Source: Unio delphinus
Lineage: Eukaryota > Mollusca > Bivalvia > Unionida > Unionidae
NCBI GenBank assembly: GCA_029339505.1
Contig: JAQISU010000182.1
Location: 1,480,501 to 1,544,500 of the forward strand
Reading direction: 5' to 3'
Length of the DNA stretch: 64,000 nucleotides
The position numbers were made by a program, and so were the translations under genes. Positions within the stretch are counted from its first letter, which is position 1. Each line of letters starts with the position of its first letter. This document shows positions 23,368 to 33,881 of this stretch, piece after piece. Under the pieces are notes generated by a model. That model was not told where the DNA came from. It was given only the letters and a program-made list of their open reading frames with translations, and did not search any database.

Positions 23368-24072
23368 GTAATTTTCTAACAAATGTCTCATTTCTTTTTT
23401 ATGCTCCCATTCCATTGTGTCGTAGAATATGCTACTGGCCACTTGTTTGCTTGGTATCTCTCTGCCAAATACATAAGCATGTTTCTATGCATATGTACAC
23501 GATGTAATCATTGTATTATAATATTATTGTTTTTTTTTTAGGACTAACATGTAATACATTTTTGCTGCATTTGTTTTATAAACAGCCCAGTTGTTTAATA
23601 ATTGTTATTTCAAAAGGTTCTTTTTATTGGCACAAACATCTTTTAAAGTCTCAGTCAGTTGGATATTCTTGTATTGAGATTGCTTTTTAATACTTACAGT
23701 AATGATTTGCAAATTGAGTGATGATGTCAGTTGAATTCTTAAAATAGGATGGGAAAGTGCAATGTTATCTTTAGGTTACTCTTTATTGCTATTATAACAC
23801 CTTATGCAAATGAAATCACCTGTTAATACAGGAACCCCTATATTGTTTTTACTATTGCAAATTTTGAATACATTATGTTTGATAAACCTAAATATGTTAA
23901 TGGCATGATTAGATGGTATACATATTTTCTTACTTGCAAAAACTGCATATGCAGAGACTACATATACCTTGTTTTCTTTAAATTTTATCTCCATAATGCA
24001 AAAGGCCATCAACAAGCAAATAAACACGATTTTCTGGTGTCATCTCTTTGGAAATGTTTTAAATTTCCGTAG

Positions 24073-24209
24073 GTATGACCACAGGCGCTCTAAGCACTCC
24101 CCATCAGTCAGTCCTAATCCAGGTGTTCGCATTAGGTTGTATAAAACCTACAAAAATGGGGAAAATGTACATAACACAACTGAATAAAAAAAAACAGTTG
24201 AAACATTAA
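24073..24209 (+). CDS. Terminal exon of the homeodomain/HMG gene (frame uncertain)
   Basis: Acceptor ttccgtag. In the phase 1 continuation from exon 6b it gives G-MTTGALSTPHQSVLIQV and stops at TAA 24207-24209 after 44 further codons, with a lysine-rich end. Another frame opens as YDHRRSKHSPSVSPNP and stops at TGAATAAA, whose AATAAA (24183-24188) could be a polyadenylation signal. I prefer the phase-consistent frame but cannot decide. Confidence 0.4.
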
Positions 24210-24581
24210 TAACAAGTTTTTGTTTTTCCTTTTACATGGTAATGGTCTTTCAGAAGAACGTTTTAATAAACTGAATGTAAATATTTGAGAACTGCAGTAA
24301 CTGCAAATGCGATTTAATTACAACTGACCTTCAATAATTGTTTTGTGATCATTTAAAATACGGGTATCTGAAACAAACTGCAACATTTTTACAAAGACTA
24401 GTAACAACAAGATTTAATTTGTCATTACAACTTTGGTGCATGCACCAAGCCTCTACATCATCATTTAAAATTTTCGTTAAAAAAACACAACTGATTTTGT
24501 AACAATCAACAATTAAAAACATTTCAAAAGGTATATGAAGATATATTTCTGTATGTTTCTACTGGTAAAGAAAAAACAAAC

Positions 24582-24665
24582 CTGGCAAACCATTTTGTGT
24601 CCATAGCAATGAAATATTGGGATAACTAATTTCACTGCATCCAAAAGATCAGTACGTTCTTTTTT
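24582..24665 (-). CDS. KDZ gene exon 6: FHCYGHKMVCQ motif
   Basis: Acceptor attttcag, 84 nt, phase 0 at both ends and in frame with exon 5. It encodes TDLLDAVKLVIPIFHCYGHK, then MVCQ, and the donor is GTTTGT. P-x-F-H-x-(Y)-(G/A)-H-x-x-x-C-Q is one of the most characteristic KDZ stretches. The expected continuation (the G-x-G-x-x-D-G-E region with a catalytic acidic residue) is not seen between here and 24.2 kb. Confidence 0.75.
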
Positions 24666-24676
24666 CTGAAAATAAA

Positions 24677-24746
24677 CAATGAAATTAAATCACAAAATTT
24701 TACAATATCACAATGAAATTAAATCACAAAATTTTACAATATCACA
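24677..24746 (+). repeat. 34 bp tandem duplication, two copies
   Basis: Two near-perfect copies of an AT-rich unit starting caatgaaattaaatcac lie next to KDZ exon 6, overlapping no recognised motif. Confidence 0.85.
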
Positions 24747-25160
24747 ATGATAGCCAAGCTACTAGAATGCACCTGAAAAACAAAATCGATGGCTGAAAAA
24801 TGGTTTAAAACAAATAATATCATAGATTAAATGAACATATAAATAACAGTGACACCCATAACAAAATGACTATACTTTCACAAAGTGGTAATCAGGTGTC
24901 AGCTATGCTTCACACCTCAATATACTGATACATTAACTGACATCAAATACCCTCCCTAACTAATTATAAATAAGAACAGTGTTCAATTAATACATTAAAA
25001 GGATTAAAGGAAGATATTTATTTTACAACAATCAGGAAATGAGAGAGAGAGAGAATAAAAACAGCAAAAATGCTGAATTACTGCATGAAATACAACATGG
25101 CCACATACACAACCAAGTCATGATAAATTCACCCACATAATAGACAGGGCCGACATGTAC

Positions 25161-25225
25161 CTTCAGGTGGGTTTCCAGGAGACAAGCTATATCATACAAT
25201 ATGTGCATTTGGCTGTCATTGTTTT
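25161..25225 (-). CDS. KDZ gene exon 5: YDIAC motif
   Basis: Acceptor tagttgcag; encodes NNDSQMHILYDIACLLETHL, then K, ending at AAG/GTACAT in phase 0. YDI-(A/N)-C is a KDZ core motif. Its start phase does not fit exon 4 directly, so one intervening exon is lost or unrecognised. Confidence 0.7.
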
Positions 25226-25667
25226 CTGCAACTAATATTTCATGCAGCTACACTGAATAACCAATTATGTAATAAAATTGAAATTCAAACATACATAATT
25301 TTCTTAAAAAGAAAAAGTCTGATGTATAAGTATATCAAAATTTAGTTGTAACAGGACTGTTTGTCAGTAACAAGAAGTTACTATTAATGATTGGTGTTCA
25401 AAACAATCATATCGATATTGTAATCAACCACCAATTATAAATAAATTTAAAAATGATTGAAATAATTTAGCCATAAAGATATTTCATGAAACTATATAAA
25501 AAAACAACTTTAATGCAGTTACATTCCTTGAGGAGAGACACTATATTAAGCCATTAACCAATTTTCAAAGATGGGAAGAAAAACAAATTTGCATGATCAA
25601 TTTTTATCCAAATGATATTTTGGATACTAAATTATTAAGTCTTTTGATCAAAAAGTCAATTGCATAC

Positions 25668-25803
25668 CTTTCAACATGTTTCAGGTTCAAAAACTAGTGT
25701 GGGTATTCATGACGACAGGCAGAACCAAATAGAGCAGTTTCGTAGAGTTTCTTGTTCTTTGCTTTGGATCTTAGGGCACTGCCAGCTTGAAACTCACTAC
25801 ATT
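25668..25803 (-). CDS. KDZ gene exon 4: CSEFQAG...CRHEYPH, with in-frame TAG
   Basis: Acceptor tctttcaag; reads CSEFQAG, then FGSACRHEYPH, then TAG at 25694-25696, then FLNLKHVER in the same frame up to a GTATGC donor. In the family, C-x-x-F-x-A-G and the C-R-H-(G/E) motif are followed without break by a F-L-N-(L/M)-K-x-x-E-R-like stretch, so the stop is a point lesion. Confidence 0.7.
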
Positions 25804-26345
25804 CTTGAAAGAAATAAACTGAAACTTGTAAAACAAAAATAACTACACCATTTGTCCAGAAGGTGAGGCAAAATTTAATAGTAAATATGCAGTGACTTAA
25901 ATAAATTAAGTCAGAATCATTCACCTTTATGCAAAGCAGCTTTATGAGAAATTATTAAACGCTAACGCAGGAGAATAGAAATTGTTATAAGACTTATTTT
26001 CACTCAATCATTAACTGTACATAAAGTATACTTCTGTCTACAAAACCACAAATCTATGACCTTTTAAACTATTAGGTGGAGATTCAGCATAAATGATACT
26101 TTTTATGGTAACCATCTGTAGTGGATGGAGATGTGGTAATAATTTATTGCATGTGTCCTCTGATGCCACTGGGCAGGTAATGGTTAACAAAAAGCATCTA
26201 AAAAGATGCTAGCTTCACAAAAGGTTACATTAGATTAATGAAACTATCTTGCATTGAGGAAAATAGTACAGAAAATATAGAATCAAATAATTAAAACTTT
26301 TTGTACATTGTGAACTCTGCCTTTTCCTGCTTAATCGTTTTCTTT

Positions 26346-26486
26346 TCATTGGTCAATGAATTTATCCACTTCATCCTGATCAAGAAAGAAATGACCATCA
26401 TGTTTACGCTTTCCTGCCTCAGATCCTGACGAAAACTTTCTGACCAACTGGAAATCTGCATTAAATGAAATAATCTTTTGTGGATT
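26346..26486 (-). CDS. KDZ gene exon 3: first acidic motif
   Basis: Acceptor attttcag; encodes NPQKIISFNADFQLVRK, a basic linker, and HFFLDQDEVDKFIDQ, then TGA at 26346-26348. In KDZ proteins a (S/D)xDxxFxLxR motif bears the first catalytic aspartate, and the FFLDQ stretch follows. No donor is visible before the stop, so the exon end is taken at the stop. Confidence 0.7.
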   Translation of the reverse strand, partial: NPQKIISFNADFQLVRKFSSGSEAGKRKHDGHFFLDQDEVDKFIDQ

Positions 26487-26894
26487 CTGAAAATGTTATT
26501 AAAAAGGAGTTATAAGCAGTTTTGCGGTGCACCGGTCTGGTCAAAATTATGTTTAAAAAAAAATCATTGTATATTTTTTACGAATTATAATCTTCATACT
26601 CGTCAATATATGAACAAATAAAACAATATAATACGGTTAACTTTCAATGTCAGAGTTGATTTGCTATGACAATTTCATCAGACTAAACCATGAACCACAT
26701 CAATTAACAAGTGCCAGATGAAAATATGCTTGCTTCATAGTTTGTACCAACAAAAAAATAAAATTATTGTACTGTATCCAAAGGGAATTGATTTCCCTGT
26801 CAGATGATATATAAAACATAATGAGAGACTGCAGTTTATAATACCATGAATAATGTAAGATATAGCAATAATACGAAAGAAACTTTTACTATGA

Positions 26895-27230
26895 TGCTGT
26901 GATACAAATTGTGCAACATTAAATGTTATTCATTTGATAACACGCAAGAAATGTGGCATCCAGTATATTGGACAAACCGGTAAACAAATATCTAAACGTA
27001 TGAACCAACATAGATCAGACATAACAAATTATATCGATCAATCATTTTCATCACATGTCGCCACACATTTTAACAAGAGTTCCCATACTGTAAAAGATTT
27101 CTCTTTTCAACCTATTACCATAGTTGATTCTGGAATGGAAGGTCTGCTAAAGGAAACCTATTGGATTCACCGTCTTAATACGATATATCCAAAAGGACTA
27201 AATTCTAGGGCACTATACGACATTCGTTAA
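26895..27230 (+). mobile_element. Penelope-like retroelement fragment: C-terminal GIY-YIG endonuclease
   Basis: Open to a TAA at 27228-27230. It starts CCDTNCATLNVIHLITRKKC and then gives GIQYIGQTGKQISKRMNQHR, the GIY-YIG core with the conserved arginine, later HVATHFNKSSHTVKDF and KETYWIHRLNTIYPKGLNSR. This order (C-x(n)-C cluster, GIQYIGQT, H-x-R, KE..WI..L.T..P.GLN) matches the endonuclease end of Penelope-like elements. The reverse transcriptase is absent, so this is a 5'-truncated copy about 110 codons long without internal stops. It lies in an intron of the KDZ gene on the opposite strand. A free-standing GIY-YIG gene is less likely. Confidence 0.8.
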
Positions 27231-27563
27231 TCCTTTGAATGTACATTATACATGAAAATATTAGTAAAACTGTTTATCTGCACCAAGCACTCATTCATTA
27301 AAATTCTATAAACATCTTTAAACTGGAAAATAAACACAAAAAACAAGAATATATTAATAACAAATTTCATTCAAGTATCTAACATAAGGGCATAGAATTT
27401 TTAAATAATAAATAGTAATGATACTTGACTGTATATCAATATCTTGAAGATGTAAAACATACAGACAACAATTTCAATTCATACAAAACAATATTGATTG
27501 CTAAAAAATCTTACACATAAAAAATATTAGTGTCAAGTGGTTGTAAAATCAATAACAGCTTAC

Positions 27564-27822
27564 TTTAAACACTTCGAACACATGCAGATGTTGCAGACTA
27601 TGACAAATGTAAAGGCATTCTCGGCAGTACACGGCTGATGTACCACAGTCTATGCAGCGATAAACCTGATCAGGATTTTGCATACAACAAATGCACTGAC
27701 TGTGAGGTGGCGTAAACAACACAGCTGTGCAAACTTCAACCAATTTATCAGCAAGAGCTGCCCAATTTTCGAGTCTTTTTTCTTCTTCTCTTTGTAGGAA
27801 ACTTTTGTTTCATCTAAGGCAT
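27564..27822 (-). CDS. KDZ gene exon 2: CxC-type cysteine cluster, frameshifted
   Basis: Acceptor cttgcag; begins DALDETKVSYKEKKK, then shifts frame in the run of A's near 27785-27790 into RLENWAALADKLVEVC. The second half carries QCICCMQNPDQVYRCIDCG, YCRECLYICH and LQHLHVFEVFK: paired cysteines, two histidines and the H-x-F-E ending typical of the zinc-binding cluster preceding KDZ transposase domains. The donor is AAA/GTAAGC, phase 0. Confidence 0.75.
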
Positions 27823-28209
27823 CTGCAAGATTTGTAAGCACTTTATTCGTTGTTGATTAGTATGAGAAAAATAACAGATAATACATCATAGCATATATTG
27901 CTGTCACATGTAAAATCATTGTAAATAAGAGATACATGTATGGGAAGGACTAAAATGCTAGAAGAAAAAAATTGCTTTTGTAGTGTTTTTCCCTTCAGCA
28001 AGTATTTGACAATTAAAGACATTTGTCAACTATGCATTTATTATTTATGTACTGAATGACTAATTGACTGAAATGTAAATTAAAGAAAGACATTAAATAT
28101 CAAGAAACATTCTATCATATCTGATAGGAGGCATTTTTGTAAATAAGAACATTTTCTTTTTATGAGGACTCTGCAATAGTATCGTTATGTATCGACATAT
28201 TTAATTTAC

Positions 28210-28417
28210 CAGAGAAAAACACGGCCTCTTCTAATTGTTTATCTACTTGTTCTGACCCAGTTGTTGATATTCCCTTTGGAAGAGATCCACTTGCTGCATC
28301 TACGGCCACTGGGTCTTGCTCTCCACTAGAAGCTGGTGAGATTCTCTCATACTTTACCCTAATTGACTTGTTTTGAACAGATATATATATTTTCTCTTGG
28401 CTGGCTTTCGATCCCAT
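28210..28417 (-). CDS. KDZ gene exon 1 (N terminus)
   Basis: ATG at 28417, 69 codons plus one base. It starts MGSKASQEKIYISVQNKS and is polar and Ser/Glu-rich, without a recognisable domain. The donor G/GTAAAT is in phase 1, matching exon 2. Upstream lies a 250 bp leader and then the right inverted repeat. Confidence 0.55.
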
Positions 28418-28663
28418 GAAAACACCATTTTCCTTACTGTAATGAAAAACAATACATTTTTATCTACTGTTAAACGAATTAAATGACAAATAGTTGCACT
28501 AAAAATAAAAGTAATTACTACAGAGATAAAATCGACGAATAAGTACGCCAAAACAATTCTTTTTTAGAGTTGTATTCACGCCTGCTCCCATTAATTGACA
28601 AAAACACAACGCTCTAGCGTATTCTACTTAAACCAATTTGGAGTCACAACAAACCGGAATTTT

Positions 28664-28826
28664 TAGTTTTAACAATTACGCACATGCGCAACAGAGACAA
28701 TATGCCAACAACATTGTTAAGGCTTGGTAGCGTTATAACGTATACTGCAACGTTGTTGAGGATTGAAGGCCATAAAAATATCAACAATTCCAGACTTATA
28801 GGCTGAAACAATGGACGTATCGGGTG
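28664..28826 (-). repeat. Right terminal inverted repeat of the KDZ-type element
   Basis: Inverted partner of 13430-13597. The inner edge lies about 250 bp upstream of the minus-strand ATG at 28417. The near-palindrome TGCGCATGTGCGTAA is kept in both arms. Confidence 0.85.
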
Positions 28827-28833
28827 GTCATAC
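28827..28833. repeat. Right copy of the putative target-site duplication (gtcatac)
   Basis: Directly outside the right inverted repeat, in the same orientation as gtcatag at 13423-13429. Confidence 0.55.
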
Positions 28834-31085
28834 GTATACACATACAGGCAGCATACAGCACCCATGTATTAGCTACGTATACAGTCGTGGCTCCACCTCA
28901 TGTACAGACATACGTACATGCATATAGACATCTAGATAGCTTTACTCGTTAGCTAAACTCATCAATCTAGTTAGACTGTTAGCCTCGTAAGCTACAATAA
29001 AACCAAACTGGTAATAATAATGAGTTCTGGAAAATACTAAGACATTAAACTCTTACTAACAACTTGAAATTCACAGTTCACAACGTTTTGAAATCTGCGT
29101 TGTACTAAATGAATCATTACACGATATGACAATACAAACTCAATAAACTTCGCATATCAAATAACATATAAATTTTACACTCACCCCTATGGCTTATAGA
29201 AATACCACGTGAAAATACGTGCACTCTTCTCCAGATCCAAAGTGACCACTGTCGGTTATACCTTAATCTTGCTTAAATTCATAGGACAGTGAGTAATATT
29301 CAGGTTAAAATACCAGTGCATATCGTGATAATAATGTCCGTAGCCGCAATTAGTTTACGGCGAGAAATATGTTGGTTCCGTCGCTTGTCTGGAAAAACAC
29401 CTGTTCCTCTTATATAGCCTTGTACGTATGCACAACACAAACAGTCAAATATTTCTCAGGCATAACAAAATTTATTTTTAAATTCTGTGACAGCTCTGCA
29501 CTCTATAAAATATAATAGTTATTTGTATATTTTCTATGAAGTTTCTCTTGCAGATCTGGTTGTTGATTCTAGCTATTGATAATGATCCAAAAAGAGATAC
29601 TCCATATTTCTAAATTTAACCCTCACTTTTGATCATTACCAAATTTCATCATTTCTAAGGCCTCGATAATTACAAGAAACCTTTCTTGACAAACGTGCCA
29701 GCAGAAGAATTCTTCACTTACATATCAAGAGTCTCACTGACCTCTCAGAGGCAGACATGATAAAGTTTCCGGATTGCAGTATAAACCAGAATCATTCTTT
29801 AAATGACGCCAGACAGTGACAATTTATCAGAATAACACAGCGCTCAATAAAGTTCATTAAGTTCCGCATCTCACATTATCCGACACATAAACAACGTCCC
29901 CTTCAGAGTAAGGTCGTATAGAAATATATATATATTCATATTAAAGTATCAAAGAAACATTGATCATCCCGCTCAATGCAGTCAACAAGAAGTTCCGATG
30001 TGGTTCTGAAGATAATGGTATATTCTGTCGCCCAATTATGTTCTAGAAGTGAAGCTGCTTGTAATTTTGAGAAATGTTTTCAATAATATGACCGTTTAAA
30101 CAATGAGCCATGTGTATCGATCTATATAAGAATGAAAATTAGAAGATATACCATTTTTGCTATTCGTTGCTTAAAAGCGTGGGCCGAAGAAAAACGTTCG
30201 CTAAAATAGCTCGAAATAAAGATATACCCCAAGATCTCCCCCAAAATATGACCTACCCACACAACCCCCAGTGATTTACCCTGAGATAACCTGAATTAAC
30301 GGCATACCGTGTGATTTTCCCAAATTTAGTCTTTTACTCTAAGATAACCCTAAGTAGCAATTGCCAGGAAATGTCTTAGCCATTTACAGACGCGCCCTGA
30401 TTTTGTCCTAAACAAAGATTGACTCTGGAATAAATGTCCAAGTTTTGTAAATTGATTTACAGACTATTCATACATTTAATATCCTTCCGCAACATTATCC
30501 TCAAATATACAATAATGATGAACTGCTGTGTTGCAATTATCGAAATGACGCATTAAACATACTCAAATGAACGAAGGGAAAACATACATGTACATCCAGT
30601 ACTGCTGCATATAGTGCGTGCAAAGCACCATACATGATACGATGAGAAAACAGTAAGAAAATGAAACAATCAGAAACGTAGGCAGTTCAAAATGGTAGGA
30701 TTATATGCGTGTTCTTGCAGCAGAACCAATGCAAAGCTTTGAGACGTGAGAAAAAAAAATGGTAAATAAAAGATAAAGGAATTTGGACAAAATTTGTATG
30801 AGAGGATAAAAAGCAATAAGTGCATTTGCAAACATAAAAGGGTGTTCATGCGACATAGTCACAAAGCTGACTCGGAATCAGCTGACAAATGCGTTACGGG
30901 TGGATGAATGGACCACCATTATCGACACGGTCTGATTTCATACGTTTTCACAACTTTTTCAGGGAAATAAATCTTTTGGACTGGAAATTATCTATGTACA
31001 TCTTACGAACACATAACACTTGAATTTTGACGATTATTGCTTTCGTAATAAGCACGCTTGTGTGTGTATATGTTTATGATTTTGA
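28834..31085. other. No gene seen, right flank of the KDZ-type element
   Basis: AT-rich sequence without long frames or recognisable repeats. Confidence 0.6.
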
Positions 31086-31390
31086 GTGTTAATGTAGTTT
31101 TAACAGTTGTTCAGTCATATCGCTATGATGTATGCAGTGTGGCATTATATAGTGATGTTCCGCACTGGATGATCATGTTGCAAACATGTTCCAGGATCAT
31201 GTTCCACCAAGTCACATTAACTTGACACCGGTTGATTAGTCCAAACACTATCCTCTTAATGACGAGCGTCAAGCGATATAGTTGCTATTACCATTATTAT
31301 AAGTCTTTGTTATGACTTGGGTGGGATTCTAACCCGCGATCTTCCGCATGAAAAGTCGACGCTCTAACCACTTAAGACCACAAGCTCGGT
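31086..31390 (-). mobile_element. SINE-A copy 2, minus strand, diverged
   Basis: Same body in complement (agttttaacagttgttcagtc to cctcttaatgacgagcgtc to gctctaaccacttaagacca). The B box is degraded (ggattctaaccc on the plus strand). Confidence 0.75.
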
Positions 31391-32120
31391 CTAACAAACA
31401 TTTAGCAATGTCACATGTTTGCAGTTGTTTTTATTTCTTTATTATTTATATAATTATTTTTTGTATTTGTTTAAGGGATACATTCCGGTATCAAACATTT
31501 AATATTTTATTTATATTTCGACAATATCATTTAAAGTTGTAGGGGTGCAATATCTAACTTGTGTGGATGATGGTCCTGTCAAACAAGTCATAAACGTATC
31601 AACCAGAATATGAGATAACGGTTTTAAGAGATTGAGGTTTAGCGTGTAGGCGCCTTTCCAACTCCGTTTTAGTCGACTGTCTTCGATTCAAGCCAAACGT
31701 GAATTTATAGATGATGAATCAAAAGATCTTTTGACTTTGTTGGGCATTGTATTCATAACTCTTATCATACAGGCAACTAATGACAGTCGCTGTTTGTTGT
31801 TCTTGTAAATTATATAATGGTTCTACATTTTTTAAATGGCTTTAAAGCTTAAAACGAATTTAGGTGACGCAGTGACAATATGTTCTCTCACCATCGCTAA
31901 TAAAGCTTAGCAAATGCTCTACCTGCTTCCAATCGTCTGTATTCTGCTTCGATGTGTTTTGTGGTGTCTATTTTTAGATTATATTATATTAGATTATTTT
32001 TAAAAATATTAATTTTAATTCTTTTCCGTTTTTATGTTAATGATACCGATAGAAAGCTTTTTCCAATCTTTAGTGCGGGAGATCAAAGAAAAGAATGATT
32101 AGTTTGTCATTGCAATGAAC

Positions 32121-32421
32121 GGACCGCTCCAGAAGCCTGGTGGTTAGAGCGTCCGACTCGGAAATGGGAGTTCACGGGTTCGATCTCCGGCCGAGTCATA
32201 CCAAAGACTTAATAGAAAAAGGGAATAGTAGCTACCTCGCATGGCGCTCAACATTAAGCGGTTGGGGTTGGGACTGGTAAGCCTGCTGTCAAGATAATGT
32301 GACTAGGTGGGGCATGATGATAGATATATGCGACATGATGTCCCAGTGCTAAACATTACAATGAACTGTCATACTGAAGACATCGTAGGGATATGTCTGT
32401 AACATTGTTAAAGCTACGTTA
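32121..32421 (+). mobile_element. SINE-A copy 3, plus strand
   Basis: Head accgctccagaagcctggtg and gttagagcg, B box GGGTTCGATCTCC, then the SINE-A body ending ttgttaaagctacgtt. Full length but diverged. Confidence 0.85.
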
Positions 32422-33881
32422 CCAGTCCAAATCAACTACACATGAGCAATTAGTGATTGACATTTATTCATAAATTTAGAGAATTTACCACCATGACCAA
32501 TTTTAAGTAATTATTTTGATGTGATGAACAATAAATAACCAAATCTGATACACCTTACTAAATCCTATATCAATATACAGACAGATATTCCAGCTAAACC
32601 AGTCGTGTGCTTTTACTAATACTGTAAAGTTTCAATTAATGATCTCTTCCTTTCAGCATATTCTTCGAAACTTATGTTTCTTACCGAAAATACACGATAA
32701 ATATATGTAAAATGTATTTTACCTGAAGTCATAGATCGTCAATTTATGCGAAACCACATTCTAAGTACTATCGATAGAAAACGGGCAATGACAGATTTCT
32801 CGAAGTAAAACTTTCATGATAAAATGGTTAAAATAAACTGCATGAATTAGTGTATATTGAATACAATCATACGATTCTTGCATTGAATACATACACTCCA
32901 TATGGACGATGGATGAAGTTAATTGATCGTGACAAGCTTCTTAACAGACGTGCTCATCATACACATGTCAAAGGTTGTAAGAAATTGGGCCATATCCTAA
33001 ATTCCAATGATGTTGAAAATATGATCGGAGGTTACAAATATGTTACATTCTAATTTAGATTTATGAACCGTTTAGTCTGAAAAAAAATAATGTTCATATT
33101 AATTAAAATAGTAAACTGAAGAATCTTCCAAAAAGATTTGGAGGATGTTCAAAAATGACTTGCGCAAATGAGTTGTAATTGTACTACTTTACACTAATGT
33201 AGTCTATGGCGTCACTCTAAATGAACGCAAGTATGTTCTACTTAAAAGTGGTACATTTCCCGGCAAGACAATGTGAACATCCTGTCACTCTCTCCAGGAA
33301 CAAATAATTATAATAGAAAAAACAAAAACAAAATATAGTATCCTATGCTCAAAAGTGACCCACCTACTTTAATGATTTTAGCGATTTGAGAGAGACGTTG
33401 ATGTCGTTCGTATGGGTTCAAAAGCTTTTAAGCTGATGTTTTCATAAATATATTTTTTATATGTAAAACTTAAGAATATAATAAAGTAATAAGGAGGGGT
33501 TGTTTTAACATGTTAGTATATGTTACCAATGTATTCAATAACCAACAGCGACGATTGCATAATACCATACAACGTACAAAGCAGGATACGTTTTAAAGTT
33601 ACAAAGACAGAGACACTTAACACTATTGGTAAATATACAAATTAATATACCTGCATATACACGTAGACACACACAAACATCTAGTTCTCATTTTGTATAC
33701 CGAGATGTAAGAATGTCATCTTTATGATCGTGCATTTATGCATTTAGCAGATATTCCTCAGATGATAACTCTTTACTCCATAGATCTGTAAATATGACCG
33801 CTAAACTAGTATTAAAATACAAATTTACTTAATAAATGTGTTTATCAGCCTGATAAAGGATCTTAGCTACTACGGAAAGAT
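32422..33881. other. No gene seen
   Basis: Frame 32850-33053 (LNTYTPYGRWMKLIDRDK) lacks supporting context. Confidence 0.5.

Larger units (their letters stand above)
22860..23690 (+). repeat. Tandem duplication of about 415 bp carrying exons 6a and 6b
   Basis: Not only the 78-nt exons but also downstream intron sequence repeats: tactggccat/tactggccac and aagcatgtttctatgcatat recur at the same offset. The two units are clearly diverged. This is a classical exon duplication by unequal exchange. Confidence 0.65.
13661..24209 (+). pseudogene. Homeodomain plus HMG-like DNA-binding protein gene of the element, multi-exon, damaged
   Basis: Seven coding exons chain on the plus strand: 13661-13708, 14487-14636, 15255-15393, 18109-18281, 20166-20302, 22875-22952 / 23290-23367 (a duplicated pair) and 24073-24209. 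Phases fit throughout once two extra 29 bp units in exon 5 are discounted. Exons 2 and 3 together encode a homeodomain-like fold (FTDEQLHALEAEW, then VR/DWIGNKRQRQKH). Exons 3 and 4 give a sequence resembling an HMG box (GPSGYNMFCK, FIQWANEWKHLP, EKARYTETAEE). The product would be a nuclear DNA-binding protein of about 280-300 residues. The 29 bp triplication breaks the frame and exon 2 lacks a GT donor. A role beside the transposase, such as end binding or promoter control, is inference. Confidence 0.7.
24582..28417 (-). pseudogene. KDZ-superfamily transposase gene, multi-exon, inactivated and 3'-incomplete
   Basis: Minus-strand exons at 28417-28210, 27822-27564, 26486-26346, 25803-25668, 25225-25161 and 24665-24582 carry KDZ landmarks in family order: cysteine cluster, SFNADFQLVRK (first catalytic acidic region), FFLDQDEVDKF, CSEFQAG, ACRHEYPH and FLNLKHVER, YDIACLLETHLK, and IPIFHCYGHKMVCQ. 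KDZ proteins are DDE-type cut-and-paste transposases. Damage: a frameshift in an A-run in exon 2, TGA in exon 3 with no recognisable donor, and TAG in exon 4. I could not find exons between the cysteine cluster and the first acidic motif, between FLNLKHVER and YDIAC, or for the C-terminal DDE half. Family assignment is by motif memory. Confidence 0.75.
13430..28826. mobile_element. 15.4 kb KDZ-type DNA transposon, decayed, with two convergent genes
   Basis: The segment is bounded by inverted repeats (13430-13597 and 28664-28826), both beginning CACCCGATACGTCC when read from outside inward. Directly outside lie gtcatag (13423-13429) and gtcatac (28827-28833), 6 of 7 bases the same, as expected of a target-site duplication. 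Inside are two multi-exon genes reading inward from the repeats. The minus-strand gene has KDZ transposase motifs; the plus-strand gene has homeodomain and HMG-like segments. Frameshifts, stops, a missing transposase 3' part and nested SINE and Penelope-like insertions show a dead, old copy. Zisupton-type KDZ elements are known as large DNA transposons with inverted repeats and, as I recall, 8 bp duplications. That both genes belong to one mobile unit is inference from the bracketing repeats and orientation. Confidence 0.75.

Noticed and set aside
32123..32200. Possible functional tRNA gene
   Set aside because: A and B boxes are present, but the sequence continues into the SINE-A body and does not close a tRNA cloverleaf; the same holds for all SINE heads here.
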